Assembly (NCBI GenBank): GCA_030374765.1 | Contig: JARGXX010000007.1 | Span: 186,001-250,000 of the forward strand | DNA from: Agarophyton chilense | Lineage: Eukaryota > Rhodophyta > Florideophyceae > Gracilariales > Gracilariaceae | Direction of reading: 5' to 3' | DNA: 64,000 bases | Shown: positions 36,752 through 49,338 of the stretch, in pieces | Position numbering within the stretch: the stretch's first letter is position 1 | Layout: each line of letters opens with the position of its first letter | Translations under genes and position numbers: made by a program | The notes under the pieces: generated by a model | The model's input: only the letters and a program-made list of their open reading frames with translations | The model's database searches: none | Told to the model about the DNA's origin: nothing

Positions 36752-38149
36752 GTTTTTGATGACCCATTGCTCCGGTTGTATCTGTAGAATTCCAGTCCTC
36801 AAATTGTTCTTCAGAGCAGCTTGGTGCATTGTTTTTGTTAGTCCGTCCGCCACATTATGTGAGCTTCGTACGAAACCAATATCCAAAATGGCCTTAGTCT
36901 TGAGTCTTTGCCTAGCTGCGGCGATTTACAGCATGCGTCGCTTTTCAGAAGTTATGAATCCCTTTGATACCACATCAAAAAGCAATTTACTGTCCGTAAC
37001 GAGTTGTACTGGGATCTCGCGATTCATAATAATGCTCATCCCGGCTGCTAGCGTGGTTGCAACATCAAAGAGATCGATGAAAGCAATTACTGAACTGGCC
37101 ATTGCAGATCTCCTCACTCTCTTAGCCTTATAAGACTTGAAATGTATGGGAACGACGTTAGGCGTATCGTCTCCGAGGAAAACGATGTGACCGAACTGCA
37201 AGCACATGTCTCTATAATTTGCGAAAGATGAGTCTGAGTAGCCTTTGACTCTTAATGTTTCGCTGTTCAATCTTGGAACTCGAAGAGAAAGTATGTTCTG
37301 CTTTGCGTATTTAACAGCCCGATTCAACTGTCGTATAAAACTTTTGTGATCATCCTTGAAGATCGCTTCGGTCACCTGCGCGAGCTGTGAGATCTCAAAA
37401 AGACTATCAGGTCTAGTATTGGCGAGCCAGGCCAGCTTCATACGCATTGACCGAAACAAGGAGAACTTTGCATCTGATGGGAGTTCCTCCAACTTCTTCA
37501 GATACGAGTGTTGCTCCTGCACAATGGTTGAGTCTGGCTTTCTATTCAAGGAAAAATCAGTGAAGCTGCAAGGTAGACTTGGCTCATCCTCAATTTCAAA
37601 CCTCTCGTTTGTTCTTATGCAGAACGTCTTGAACCCATCATCACCTGATCTCAACAAATCGTCCACATAACCACCAGATATACCCTTCAGAAGTCCTTCC
37701 TTCATTTGGATGTACAGTACAGGGTCAGATCGTAATGGGGTCATGCCCAAGTCCTTGACCTGATGTTGGTCTATGGTTTGGTGCCATAGGTCACCTGATT
37801 CGCAGAGACCGTACTGTGGCTTCAGCAGCTGAAGGCATTTCGACGAATGCAATTCAAACTCCGGAACAGGCTTGGTGATAAAAACGTCCCGAAGAATGGG
37901 TTCGGCAGCTTGTAGATATGCCTGTCGGACATCCGATGTCCAGACATCAAAACCATGAATCATAGCAAGGAACAAGAGGAGCCGGATAGATGAAGGCCGC
38001 AGTGTTTTCGTCGATTGTACCATCGTATGCTTCAGCTTATCCCGATGTCCTCCGATTACAAAGCGAGCCTTATACTTTATCCGCCCATCATCCGTAGACT
38101 TGATGGTCAAGACGAAACGACCAGGTAGTATGTTCCCATCGATAGGCAC
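36752..38149 (-). mobile_element. Copia RT and RNase H region
   Basis: The main frame, 36,926-38,149, starts within the RT. FDVWTSDVRQAYLQAAEPIL carries the first catalytic Asp, and GGYVDDLLRSGDD is the Copia palm motif. The RNase H domain follows (GYSDSSFAN, then QLVTDSKLLFDVVSK). The region's end, near 36,752-36,900, reads RSSHNVADGLTKTM, the usual Copia C-terminus. Fossil part; no cellular role. Confidence 0.8.
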
Positions 38150-38272
38150 ATCTTCCTTCAGAATTTATTTGAAGGTTCCACCGTCCAAAAGATTCTTGAT
38201 TTCGGTTTTCTTAGCCTCATTCATCTCCTTTGTGCCTGCTCTTGGGTCATTCTTGTCAATAATTTCGGTCAA

Positions 38273-39130
38273 TTAGATGTCATCCTTCTCTTCCTCCGTG
38301 GATCGGAATGGTTCGAAGCCCTTCTTTAGACTGGAGAAGAATGAGTTCGCTATCATCTCAGGTTCGTAGTAGCGCTTCACTTGAGCTAAATCGATCGGCT
38401 TTGCTGCTCCAATCTGGACGTCCTGAACATACACCAGTTTCTTCGATTCATCTACTGCGCTGATGGAAAACGGGCCCAGCCACTTCCCGATTCTGCTGTC
38501 TACAATTTTCTCCCTCCATACCAGGACTTTATCTCCAACTTGATACGCAGTATCGAAGGCTGGGGGTACCTTGTGCTTTAGAGCTCGAGCAATTCTTATT
38601 TTCGCCATACAGCTTTCCATCTCGCGGCGAGCCGTGTTAGCTACATCTGCCCTAATTGCAAGGGTTGCTTTGCTCTTCTGAGGCTCGCTTATGGTTTGGA
38701 TGGAGGGGAACTCTCCGAAAACCAATGCGGATGGTACCAATCCTTCAGGCCCAAGCGTGTCGTTAATGGCCTTCACTGATGCAGCAAGTGCAACTTCTGG
38801 CTCTCTGGAAGGATTCTGTACCATGATTTTTCGGAACGTTTGTCTTAGGGGTTGGGGATAGCGTTCGCCAAGTCCTAGACTCGAGTGAGCTTCCACACCA
38901 GTTCTGTCGACTTGAATGTTGGATATCGCAGCAATATCGATGAAAAGCTGACCAAAAGCGCTACCTTGGTCTACTAACATTCGATTCGGAATTCCGGTAT
39001 AGATAGCTATCCAGCATGTGAGAATCTTCTTCCATATGGTCCTTGTAGATACGTCCGGCTGATACTTGGCAGCGGAAAAGCGGGTACCTTCATCGAAAAT
39101 ATGCAGAACAGGCTTGCCGTTTATGTGCAT
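38273..39130 (-). mobile_element. Copia integrase fragment
   Basis: A 285-residue frame. LHIFDEGTRFSAA is the strand around the first catalytic Asp, PNRMLVDQGSAFGQLF the second, and RTGVEAHSSLGLGERY the third (Glu) site. GDKVLVWREKIVDSRIGKWL then marks the C-terminal beta domain. The integrase of the fossil Copia element. Confidence 0.8.
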
Positions 39131-39224
39131 TATGTCTATGAGAACTCTTTCGTTGAACTGAACGCTTTCAGCTCCAAACGATACACGAAATCGCTTCGGT
39201 TCATTCTGTATTCTTTGACATGGA

Positions 39225-39953
39225 TCAGATCGTTGGCTGAGGTCCTTCAGAACTACCAGTGTTTTCTTTCTGTGTAGCTTCTTCGGGCCTTGCTCTTCTT
39301 ATCAGTGCAAAGAGTTTGTCAGCCGCCGGGTGAAAGAAGTGCCGGTGTATTTTGTTTAACTGCGCCCTGGTGAAGTAGGTTTGCCCTGGAAAACTCATAT
39401 CAGCAAACACGTGCCCACTCTTAGATCGGCGCAGGGGCACAGACCAATCGTCGATGAAACGTTGCCAGCCCCAATTATCGTCCACACATACCCTGTGTGT
39501 GAGCCTATTGGCTACGGTGTCCGCTATAAGAGACTCGCGGTCAAGGATATCCATCCCAAGCAGAGCTGGAATGTCCGCTTGAACGACGTCCATGGTAACC
39601 ATAATGGGACTAACGTTGGGGGGTGTAGCGAGGTGAAAGTCTGCTTGTCCAAGCGACTCAAACATTACGTCAACAAACTTGTAGCGCGTGTGAGACGGTA
39701 GCTGGCGAAGTTTTTGCAGTCGTAGCTTGTGCTGCGATAGAACACTCTTTAGTTCCCTAACTCCAATGACTGATTTCGGTGCTCCTTTGTCGACACAAAA
39801 TCCGTCTGCTCGAGAGCGATTACGCTCCTTCGCAAGCTTCGTCACGAAGATGTGACTGACATTGACTTCAACGGTCACACGCATGGATTTGCGCCTCGGT
39901 TGAGCAGTCCTATGCGAAGCTGCCCATCGGCAAGGGCGACGGTGTTGAGGCAC
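39225..39953 (-). mobile_element. Copia protease and GAG-pre-integrase fragment
   Basis: A 242-residue frame. FCVDKGAPKSVIGVRELK is the retropepsin active-site strand. ALLGMDILDRESLIADT is the second conserved strand. HRHFFHPAADKLFALIRRAR belongs to the pre-integrase zinc domain. It lies between gag and integrase as the family expects. Confidence 0.75.
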
Positions 39954-39959
39954 TAACTC

Positions 39960-41793
39960 TCGTCACCCTGTTGAAAAGACTGTGATACTGGGTGCATCCG
40001 TTTTTGGCCCACAGTAGCCGCCACATCGTTTGTGAACCAATCTTCATCGGCCTTTTCGACGTCTCTGGTGGCCAAGGGCTCATCTCTATTTGTCAGTTGG
40101 TCAAACAGGAGGACTTCCTCAACATCGTAACATGGTTCGTGCTGGTCATCGTCGCCATCATTCCTTTCGGAGACCTCTTCAGTCTCTTCCTCCATTTCCA
40201 AGACAAGGTCCGACAGAATGTGTACGGCGGACTCACCACTAGTCACCCTTTGACGCACAAGGTTTCGGATAGCACCAGGCTTACAACGGTGGGCTGGTTG
40301 CCATGGTCTGTGGCATTTACGGCAATCATTGCGTCAGCGACTTTCTTCAGGGGTTCACGGGTGAATACAAGGAGTTGGGCCATCATTGGCATACTTCTGG
40401 TTGATACGGAGGTCCCTTTGAGGCGGATATTTGCGGACAAATTTTGGGTTCCGTCCGTACTGCTGATAGGACATCTTTTCACAAACCATATGCGTCCCAG
40501 GAGTCTTATTGATTTCCTTGATTTCTTCTTCAAGTTGGAGGCTTTCTCTCAGAGCAGTAATGAAACCATTGAACGTATATTTTAGAGTAACAATGTTGCT
40601 TACTGGTAGCCTTGCCCATGAGGATCCAAGAACTGCATTTCGAAGGTATACAATTTTATTGGCCTCTGAGCGGAAGTGAGGAGGGCATTGCGGTGCCAGC
40701 TCTTCTATGGTACTAAACACCTTAGTTAGTCCGTCAGAGGCAGTACTGAGTTCATTCTCGACCATAACCTTCTCGATTCGAAGAGTGCTGAGGATACCGT
40801 AAACTTGGAGCTGGCGAGAGTTACCATTGTACTCCTCAACCTTAAGATTAGCCTTATCTTCGAAGGTCATATCATCTCTTACGTTATCGAAGAAGAATAT
40901 ACGTGCTGGCCCATCCAGTATATTGACGAAGTAGTCGGTCTTCTGAGATGGTGTCAGTCGATGTTGACAAGCGCATACATTATAGTCGCGTAACGTCAGC
41001 TCCGTCGCCTGAGCTAACTCTCCGTTGAACCTATTGTCATTGAAATGCTGGAAAACATAACTCGCCTTTCGTTCATCTTCTGAACTCCCAGATTTCCCAG
41101 CTAAGTGGTCCTCCTCCCCGCGATACGATGGGCGTGAACTACGCTGGTTATTTCCAAGTAGTGACTCATTATTTCCGACAGGTCGTGTTCTGCCTTCTCT
41201 GCTAGGAATAACTATAGCCTCCTGCTGGTGGTCGACCGATTCTTGGTCTCTTTCTTCGCTCATCTGTAGAGCAGTTGTAGCGCGAGGATGAACCAGGTTC
41301 GACAGCGCAGTAGGTTTGGCAAGGCGAGAGGCAGATCCACTGCGGCGGTAAAGGGCGACTCCTTGCTCCATGGTTTCAGCAGATGGTTCAAGAAAATGCA
41401 TAAACCAGACATGAGTCATCAACGAGCGGTTGAAAGTCTCACCTGATTCCAAGTGAAGGGTAGTAGAAAGTCCTTCAGGTATATTATTCAGATCGTATAT
41501 TTCGGAAACGTCTCAGAGAAGCTGAACTGGAAACAGCGGCATGTTAAAGAATTCCATATCCAAGATAGTATCGGGAGAAGGCAGAAAGCTCTTCAGCGTT
41601 AACTCTACATCACTCTTACATGTTGGCGTCAAAGAAATTGCAGAACCATCCTCTTCAACAACAGGAAAACGGTCAATGTGTAAAGCGCACAGTCACGTAG
41701 GGCTCTGCCTGTTTCGGTAGTTGCCTCAACAACAGTAGTAGATCGTCGAAAGCGCTCATATCGCGATGTAGTACTCGATCGAGTAGAAGCCAT
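39960..41793 (-). mobile_element. Copia gag region
   Basis: The largest frame is 40,355-41,452 (365 residues). It contains an alpha-helical capsid-like part (FNDNRFNGELAQATELTLRD, TEELAP-type helices) and a basic, Arg/Lys-rich end. Near 40,290-40,340 a zinc-knuckle-like CRKCHRPWQPAHRC is seen, and an acidic tail follows in 39,953-40,258. An MASTRSSTTSRYERFRRST start lies at about 41,793, only some 40 bases inside the LTR-like repeat. Confidence 0.7.
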
Positions 41794-41836
41794 CGGTAAA
41801 AGTATCACAACAAAGAGCGCTCAAGAATCCGGATTG

Positions 41837-41920
41837 TTGTTTGAACGCGTCTGTTGCAATGATTGCACTTCGCACGTAACAAAATTTACGTGGTTTGGTG
41901 AAGGCAATTTGAAAAGAGAT
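41837..41920 (+). repeat. LTR-end direct repeat (right), cut at 41,920
   Basis: This is the partner of 36,072-36,155. The similarity stops abruptly where the Gypsy-type gag frame begins, which implies truncation or a recombination junction. Confidence 0.7.
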
Positions 41921-44340
41921 GGGAAAGTACTACTTGCTGCAGGGTAGGCTCCCCGGCAATACCTTAGCGATGAATGAGGATAGCACAGAGATGTTGGAGT
42001 CATACCCAGAACTGGTCAATTTCCTTTGGGAAAGATACGCCACCGATGAGGTTATCAAAAAGGCTTATTCGGAAGTCCTCGCCTACCATCAAAGGTCTGA
42101 GCAAACCGAATCGGAGTTTTCGCTCGCGCTGTGGAATCTGGCAACCCGTTGTGGTAATGTGGTCACTACCTCTAGGTTAAAGTCGCTATTTGCCGACAAT
42201 GTCGACAAAGCGATCCGTTCCCAGGTACGCAACTACCTGGCCACTAACCGCAAGGTCGACTAAAATGGGCCGGCTCGATACTCCCAGGGCCTTGGAGATA
42301 CCCTTCGGCTAGGAAAGAGACCAGCCATGCCTCCAACCTCGAAGGAGAAACCGAAAATGTCGGTCTTGGAAATCGAAGATACCACAACCTCAGAGGGTGG
42401 GTCGCACCTCGAAGTGCCTGCAGGGACCGCTATCTACTTGGTAGCGACCCAGGGGCGGTTCTCGAAACCTTGAACGGTAGGAAATTGGTCATCCACGACT
42501 ACACCAAACTCGGTACAACCGCCGCCAAGTTCGGTGGGCTCACATAGGATGCAGGGAGCGAGCACCCACAGCTTGCCACCCACATCCTACGCCACTGCTC
42601 CCACCAACCAGGTTTCGAAGCCCCGCTCAATGGTAACGCGAGACCCCCAAACTGGAGGCCTCGTTTGCTGGTTTTGTCTTGCGACGGACCATTTGACAAA
42701 CAATTGCGCTAAGTAACCTCCAGGGATGAGAGACCAGTTGATTTAGGCTCGTATGCAGAATCATCAACGCCTCTATGGGTCTTCAACGCAAGCACAAAAT
42801 AGGTTCCAACCCCGTACAACGGTACAGGTCAATACCATCGAGGAAACACCAAACTTGGACTCAACCCCTCCCGTACAGGAGGACAAAACAGAACGGCTGG
42901 CGTGATAGCCGAACCCAACCTGCAAGTTGAAGGCCAATCGATACCCAAAACCTTGAAGGTGAAAGATAACACGTCACAAACAGTTCCGGTGTGTCATATG
43001 AAGTACAACAACTATAAAATACGTGCTTCAATGTGTTTCTTCGATCGCCTGGCGGTTGCGGTCACCTGCGTGTTGGATAAGGGGGCCAGCCCAAACTTCC
43101 TGAACTCTCGCGTCATACCTGAGGCGGTACTTCGGAACTTAAGCCCACCTCCCGACAACAACCCGCTGCTGGTGGATGTAAATGAGCGCCCATTAAACCT
43201 TCGAGGTATGCTCCCCACTGTGGTGCAGCTCGGACACCTCAAGGTAAGACTGCAATTATTTGTTGTCGACCGTTTATCAACAGACTGCCTACTAGGTACG
43301 ACATTCATCGACAGACATGTCAAAGCAATCCTTTTTGGTTCCCATACCGTTGCCCTACGTCAGGGGGGACGAATTACCATTTTTGGTAATACGGAAACCA
43401 AACGGGGATGGTTCGTCAAACCGAAGAAGACGATATCCACCGAAATGTTCGTTATTGACCGCTTACGGAGGAAACCTTGCAAAAATGCTAGGAGCCATCG
43501 ACCTAGGAGGTAGCGAAGGAGCTGTAGCCCCGCCACTGGGGAGAGGAGTCGAAACCCAAAGAGGATGAACGAAAGGAACCGCCGGAGCGGGTTGCAAAAC
43601 CGCGGGGTTCGAGTTAGCACCTAGAAGGGGATCCGTCTGTAGGACAACGCTTGGAGCGGAGACACCACGAAGATGTTCGGGATCTTTCTCTCTTGAGAGA
43701 CACGCCTCAGGCGGAGGAGACGCGTCCCAGCGGAGAACAGAAACAGAGCCACTCTGGAAAGACACGACGGAGTCGGGTGTAAGACCGAGGCCAATCCGGC
43801 GGGATATACCTAGAGTGTTTAGGTGAGCACGGCACAGTCCGGGATGTGACCAATCCTATGTGGAGCGGTACCACGGCGATTTTCGGAAAAGGAGCGGCGA
43901 AACACTCGTATGAGGTGGACGAGCGAGGTGAGTGGTGCGGCCACTCACGACAGCCAAAAAGGAGAACAAGAGGAAAACGGGGGCGAGACCCTATACAGAG
44001 GCGTGACTACGACAATTGTCGGCGATTGAATATGAACCCACGGTGGTGGTAGTACTCTGGTCGATAGAGGGGTGAATGAACTAGTGTGCAACCGGCGCTC
44101 ACGCAGTACGCGGTGAAGACGCGCCGAAGGCGAAGATTTCAGAGCCAAGACTCCCTCCTTGGTCCCCCAAGAGGGTGTTTACTGGGGAGCAGTGCTCAAC
44201 CTCCTAAGTAGTGTGGCGCATGGCCTCTGACAGTGGGCACGCGCCCGAAAAATAGACACTAAATAGTGATAGCGTAGCCAAATAAATACTAAAAATCACT
44301 AAATAATACTAACCATTAGGTACAGTCCGGGCCACGTGTG
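41919..44340 (+). mobile_element. Gypsy-type gag-protease fragment
   Basis: Plus-strand frames: a capsid-like gag part at 41,919-42,263 (YPELVNFLWERYATDEVIKK, then FSLALWNLATRC); a gag nucleocapsid part at 42,534-42,716 with a perfect CCHC knuckle CWFCLATDHLTNNC; and a retropepsin at 42,902-43,513 with VTCVLDKGASPNFLN and CLLGTTFIDRHVKAI. These suit Ty3/Gypsy or a relative. RT and integrase are absent. From 43,515 the DNA is purine-rich and non-coding, passing into an AT-rich LTR-like tract at 44,255-44,345. Fossil, incomplete at both ends. Confidence 0.65.
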
Positions 44341-44345
44341 GCACG

Positions 44346-47345
44346 CCTCTTACTCGAGCGTTAGCATCCGCGCAGTCCACGTGTTCCACCATTGTGCACT
44401 TCCGGTCCAAACCGGCCGTCAGCACGCAATAGCGGTATAGCTTGTCATAGCCCAAGCTATTCCTCAAGCGAGCGAAACTTCTAAGTCCTGCGAAGAAACC
44501 CCCTTGAAGGGCATTTTACTTCACCATCAAATAATCATGTGGCGCAGCAGCAGAGACGCTTGCCAGATTAGCAACCTGGCAGGTGGCCAGTTGGTACATG
44601 TCCAACTAGAACTGATTCTGGAACTCACCAAGTTGGTTCAGCGCCTTCATGTATTGCGCATGTAGCAGCAGCAAACCTTCAAGTAGCGTTAATGCAGCAA
44701 CCACGGAGTTTGGCCCAGCCCTCTGAAAGTTGGTGACGCAAGCCTGGTGAATTCGAGCCAGCAAACCGACCACGGCCGGAGAATCCATCATAGGTTGAGG
44801 GGGAGGACGAGCAATACCCGCCAACAGAGGTCTAACCGGACCAGCAACTCGCCAGGAGCTCGGTTGAGTAGGAGCTACACCCGTAAGGATAGGCGACTTA
44901 CGACCATGAGGTAACGGCTCGGACGGGAAGGGACCAGCATAACGACCAACTGGTGTCTCCACAGTACCAGGATAAGGTTCGGGACATAACGGGCGGCCTC
45001 CAGAGCCAGGATGGCAACCAAAACGGTCCACTCCGAAAGGGCAATCGACCAAATGAGGTAATACCGCTCTAGGTTCCGGGAATTACGACTTTCGAAGTAC
45101 GCTTAAACCGGCGGAGTGGGCACGCTGAGCGATAACCGAACCTCAAAGGATTCCCACCACTCTGGTCGAAGCACGTACCAATCGCGTCTACCCTTCGTAG
45201 GTTGTGAGAAGTAGTCGACGTTATAAACCTTTGCATAACGCGAGTATAAGAGTTGCGAGTGCGAACGCGATTCTGCGTCGCTGCATCCTCGCCCAACCTA
45301 CTATGGTTAGCCCAATTGATAGTGGTGAATGGCCGATTCAGGGAAACAAAGTCAGGTAAAACCAGAAGGTAAGTCTCTGGAATAGACGGGCACTGGCACA
45401 CTTGCACCACAAATCGACGGTAATAATCCAGCTCCGGTTCGATGCGCACATACGGCAAGTCGCTCGGATATATCGGCGGGATGAAATACCTCAAAGGTCT
45501 ACGACGCTGCCGACTCTGGTAACATTCCAGTCGACCCTGACGAGGTTGAGACTTTTGGTCCCGTTTCTTCAAAAACAATGGAACGGAGCGAAGGCGCTCG
45601 CAGTCCCAACGGGACAAACCCAAGTAGATGTCCAATTGTGGTATAGTATGAGCTGCCGGGAATGACTAGTTCCCCACTGCCACAGGCCAATCGTGCTTCA
45701 ACAGGTCATTATTCGTCACCTGGTCGAAGGGAATACCAAAAGGTCCATACTGACCCGTCGTCCGGCTCGCCGCACCGAACGCAAGATTGTCAGCCCAATT
45801 GGTTTGTGTTGTCGGAGGAAGTCCACCACTGCGTTGGTATGGGTCAACCGGAGTTCCAGGGGAGAACTGTGTCGCAGCGACAGGCGCGCTGCGAAAACCA
45901 ATGTTGGTAGGCGTTCGCGAAGTCAAGCGAGTCACCCTCTGGGTAATACCACCGCGTCCACGGCCACTCGATGGGCCGCTACCTGTCATGGTTGGGAAGG
46001 CCGTAGCTCGACCAGACGAACGAGGTTATGACTCGACCTCCACCGCTGCGGTGAACACCAGCGGGGGTTCATCCTTCTGAAGTGGCATCTCCTTGGTCTT
46101 TTCTGAGGAGACGGCCAACGTATCCAACCTTTCCGGTACTACAAACATCGAATTGTCAGGTGCAACAGTTGCCATCGTATGGTGGCGAGTGATTCAAGAT
46201 CTTTGAGGTATCGTGGAACGGGACCAATCCGACCTTAAAGGCATAACTGCAGAGGTATCAATCCCCTCGGAATCGCCGACTTCTTCAACCTCAATGGTGA
46301 CCGCCATCCCACGTCTATCGAGCGCTGGTGCTGCTTGTGGGGACGATGCACCCCTTCGAGTTAGCGGTGCCGAATCCACGATGCGTTGCGAGGTGCATCG
46401 ACGTGGCACCCAATGGGTTCGAATGCGTGCGTGGAGGCGGCGCGATCCTGTCATCGCCTTGATGGTAACCCGGAATACAAAACCGAAGAAAGGTCGCCCA
46501 GTTACCGACGGGGCCGCTCAACACTAATAAGGTCTCACAACCGGAAGTTTCCACCACGGACCCAGGCCAACGCCTCAATGGTTGTATTGACGCAGGCTCA
46601 GGCCCTACCGGCGCCACCAGTCAATCCTTACAAGATACACGAAACCCGAAAGGTCGAGAAGCCGGGAAACCTTCAGGGAAATCTGGACAGCACGGTTACG
46701 GTCGCGCCGCCGCCAATTAAGGGCAGCAGTACCTGAAGGGTTGTCAAGCCGTGAGAACGACCAGGCGGGACGGCGCGCGCAGCGACCTAGGAGGAAACTG
46801 AAGTTTGAGTAACCGGGAAGGGTGACATACCAACTTGGTTAGACAGGAGTCTATGCCGAAGTAGAATCGCAAGCAATCAGGGCCACTACCGAAAAGGTAT
46901 CTGCGAGTGCGCTAGTTACACTGCATCGCCCTCATGACAGTCCCTACCTGAATGGTTGTCGCTCAATTCGTGCGCCGACGTCGTCGCGCGCTCTCCCAAA
47001 CCGATACTGGCGCCCAGTTTTGAACCTCAAGGGATCGCGCGTCGCACACCGGCACCACTCCGAAGCTCGCGCCGCTGTCGCTCGCTACAACTCTATGTTT
47101 TGATGGAAGGAAACACGGGGCGTGCCTCACGGGTAGGAAGGGGGTCTGTCGTACAGAGGCGGAAGTGCTGACCTTTGAGGTGTCCGATACACTACACTGA
47201 CTATGTACGTGATGGATGCGAGGGATCATTGGCCATGCAGCTCCGGGCGAGCTACCATCTAATTGTTGTCAGCCACGTGTAGTGTTGACATGTACCTTCT
47301 GGTTGAGTAATTATTAGTAATTGTAATTGTAATTATATTTATTTT
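44346..47345 (-). mobile_element. Unassigned retroelement-like segment, minus strand
   Basis: A run of minus-strand frames reads 46,175 to 44,606: 45,666-45,989 (with a SSGRGRGGI Gly/Arg stretch), 45,069-45,635 and 44,606-45,052. The proteins look like retroelement gag (Gly/Arg-rich, Pro-rich and helical parts) but have no decisive motif. An LTR-like tract at 47,275-47,345 is similar, in inverted orientation, to 44,255-44,345 (TGTACCTxxTGGTTxAGTA...ATTTATTT). So two related ends face opposite ways. It is broken. It may be a relative of the Gypsy fragment to its left, inserted in inverse orientation. Confidence 0.4.
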
Positions 47346-47367
47346 AGTACAGTAGTGGAGTGGCCAC

Positions 47368-47417
47368 CTGGCACTGTTGCCAGTGCTGACCAGGTCTCTG
47401 ACACTAGGTCAGAGACC
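47368..47417. repeat. Two adjacent perfect hairpins
   Basis: CTGGCA-CTGT-TGCCAG at 47,368-47,383 is followed at 47,393-47,417 by GGTCTCTGAC-ACTAG-GTCAGAGACC. The stems are 6 and 10 bp, both perfect. They lie between the LTR-like tract of the minus-strand segment and the plus-strand Copia. Function unknown. Confidence 0.6.
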
Positions 47418-47879
47418 GTGCCTTGCTGACACCTTCCGGGTGATCTGGCGAGTGCAGTCCACTGCATATAGGGAACTGCACCTCCCCCATCCTTATCTGA
47501 TTAAGACAGGCACCACTTGGGTCACTAATATGCCTTTTGGTTCATCGTTTCTCAACTATCGCACAGGCTTTCCCGCGCGTCGCCGCCTACCATCGTTCAC
47601 CTACACGGTATAGGCTAGTTGCCCCGCCGTTTGTCCGTGCGGGTTTTCACGGTGCCCTGTCACCATCGAGGTTTATTACGTCTATCTTCTAAGGTTCACC
47701 GTCACCACGCTCTCTACGGTGGAGCGTCACCACGCTCCCGAGACAAGACAGTGGCATACCCCAGAGGTGATTGTACGATATTTGTAACCAAGAAAAAGAT
47801 CAATGAAGTGGTCGTTGAGTTCGACGGACATCTTATAGACACTCACTCAAAGAAGAGCCCAACTCCTTCTATCAACAAG

Positions 47880-48434
47880 CTCCTTCAACCTTCCTGCAGA
47901 TGCAGTCTAAACCTGGATGACATGGTTACAGTCATACGGAATCTTTCTTCTACCCCTCCAAGCTCTGCCGCTCACTATACAAGGGAAGACCTTGAAAACA
48001 TCGTTCGGCAGAAAGTCCAGACTGCCTTATTTGCGATTTTCCAATCCAGCGAGAGCGTACTAACTCGATTGGGAAATAGGAAGATGGGAAATGCATCAAC
48101 CCTGTCTTTCAGACGGGGCAATGCGAAGAGAAAACGCACAGATTATAAGGCCGGACAAGGTGGAAAGTCGTCTTTCTGTTTCGATTGGGGTGATTCCGAG
48201 CATATGGCTGGCAATGACTTGTGCCCAAGGCCCTCATTTCTGACAAAGAGGAGGAAGCTCGAATGCCGACGCAACAATTCAGACAGTAGGTCCACAGTTC
48301 CTCGTCTAAGAGGAAGACATCCCAGAAAAGATGCCTCCCGAGAACGAAACCGTGGACCTAACGCGGATTTACGCCAGGCGCCGCCCCATCGAAGCACAAT
48401 CATGCCTAAAGTCATGGGTTGGAGCATCTTCTGA
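47880..48434 (+). mobile_element. Copia gag C-terminal part
   Basis: Helical sequence (REDLENIVRQKVQTALFAIF) leads to a basic nucleocapsid stretch and a zinc-knuckle-like segment near 48,175-48,225 (FCFDWGDSEHMAGNDLCPRP). The region overlaps the start of the protease frame, as often seen between gag and pol frames. Confidence 0.6.
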
Positions 48435-49338
48435 TGTGGTTAGTGGTTCGATAGATCCAAACCCCATCATTGACATTGGTTGTACCCGTAGTATGGGAGG
48501 CATCAAATCTGCCCCTGCTCTATCAATCGCAATGGGCATCCATTTTCATGTTAAAGACCTTGACTGTGACCCCTTTTATCACGGTTTTGATCCAGAATGT
48601 TCAAATCCGAAACTGGTATCTGGAATTTGGTCGTTGAAGATCAAAGGACTCAAAGATGTGGAAGCAGAAATTAAGTTCTACATTACGGAAGGCGGAGGTT
48701 CTCTGCTACTGGGGAACGACATAGTGTCACGTTCAGATCTCATCGGTTCGGACAGCACGCTCGTAGTGCCTATTTCGGTCAGAATCTCTCGGGATGACGC
48801 AGTTCTGTCAACTTACGTCCTAGGAGATGACAATGACCGCCAAACACACTTACTCGTCGTTCCTTCGATAACGACGTCGTTCAAATCCTTCTTCTCTTTT
48901 CATTCTTCCTTTCTCTCTCGGAATCTTAATCCGATCCCCAAATTCTCTGGAAAGGATGGCATGGATCGGACAAATGCCCACCCCTTCGCGACAAAGATTC
49001 ACTGCCAGTCCCATCTCTCCACCAAGGACATGAAAAAGCTTTGCAGTCGAAGCGGGATACTAAATCGAACACTTGCTGGTGAGCACAAACAGGCCTACAA
49101 TTTTTGCACTTTATGCATAAGGTCTGGCCGCCCATTACACTCCAGAAAGATATTACTCATGAGGATACTGGGTGAGTTCAAAGAGAACCTTCAGGTGGAT
49201 TTCCTATTCATAGGAGAGTTTGGAAACCTCCCCATTCGGCATATGAAGGATGTATCAGTATCAACTGGTCTCTCCGTTACTGTCTTGATGACTTCAAGGG
49301 ATATGACTGATACCGCTCGCATGATCGTCGTTCATTGA
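48331..49338 (+). mobile_element. Copia protease and pre-integrase zinc domain
   Basis: A 335-residue frame. The retropepsin domain contains PIIDIGCTRSMGGIK and GGGSLLLGNDIVSRSDLI. The GAG-pre-integrase zinc module IHCQSHLSTKDMKKLCSRSG...YNFCTLCIRSGRP has the His-Cys arrangement expected. The last part, EFKENLQVDFLFIGEFGNLP, is the first strand of the integrase core with its Asp. Confidence 0.75.

Larger units (their letters stand above)
36072..41920 (-). mobile_element. Ty1/Copia LTR retrotransposon, long frames
   Basis: The most complete Copia here, reading right to left: gag, protease, integrase, then RT/RNase H ending about 36,752. Direct repeats of about 85 bp, 36,072-36,155 and 41,837-41,920, share most bases and mark the LTR 3' portions. 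The left LTR probably extends to about 36,750. The right one is cut at about 41,920, where Gypsy-type DNA starts. Long frames indicate a fairly young copy, though it is broken by a small number of lesions (under ten). The order PR-IN-RT with a YVDD motif and the DVRQAYLQ block identify Copia. Confidence 0.8.
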
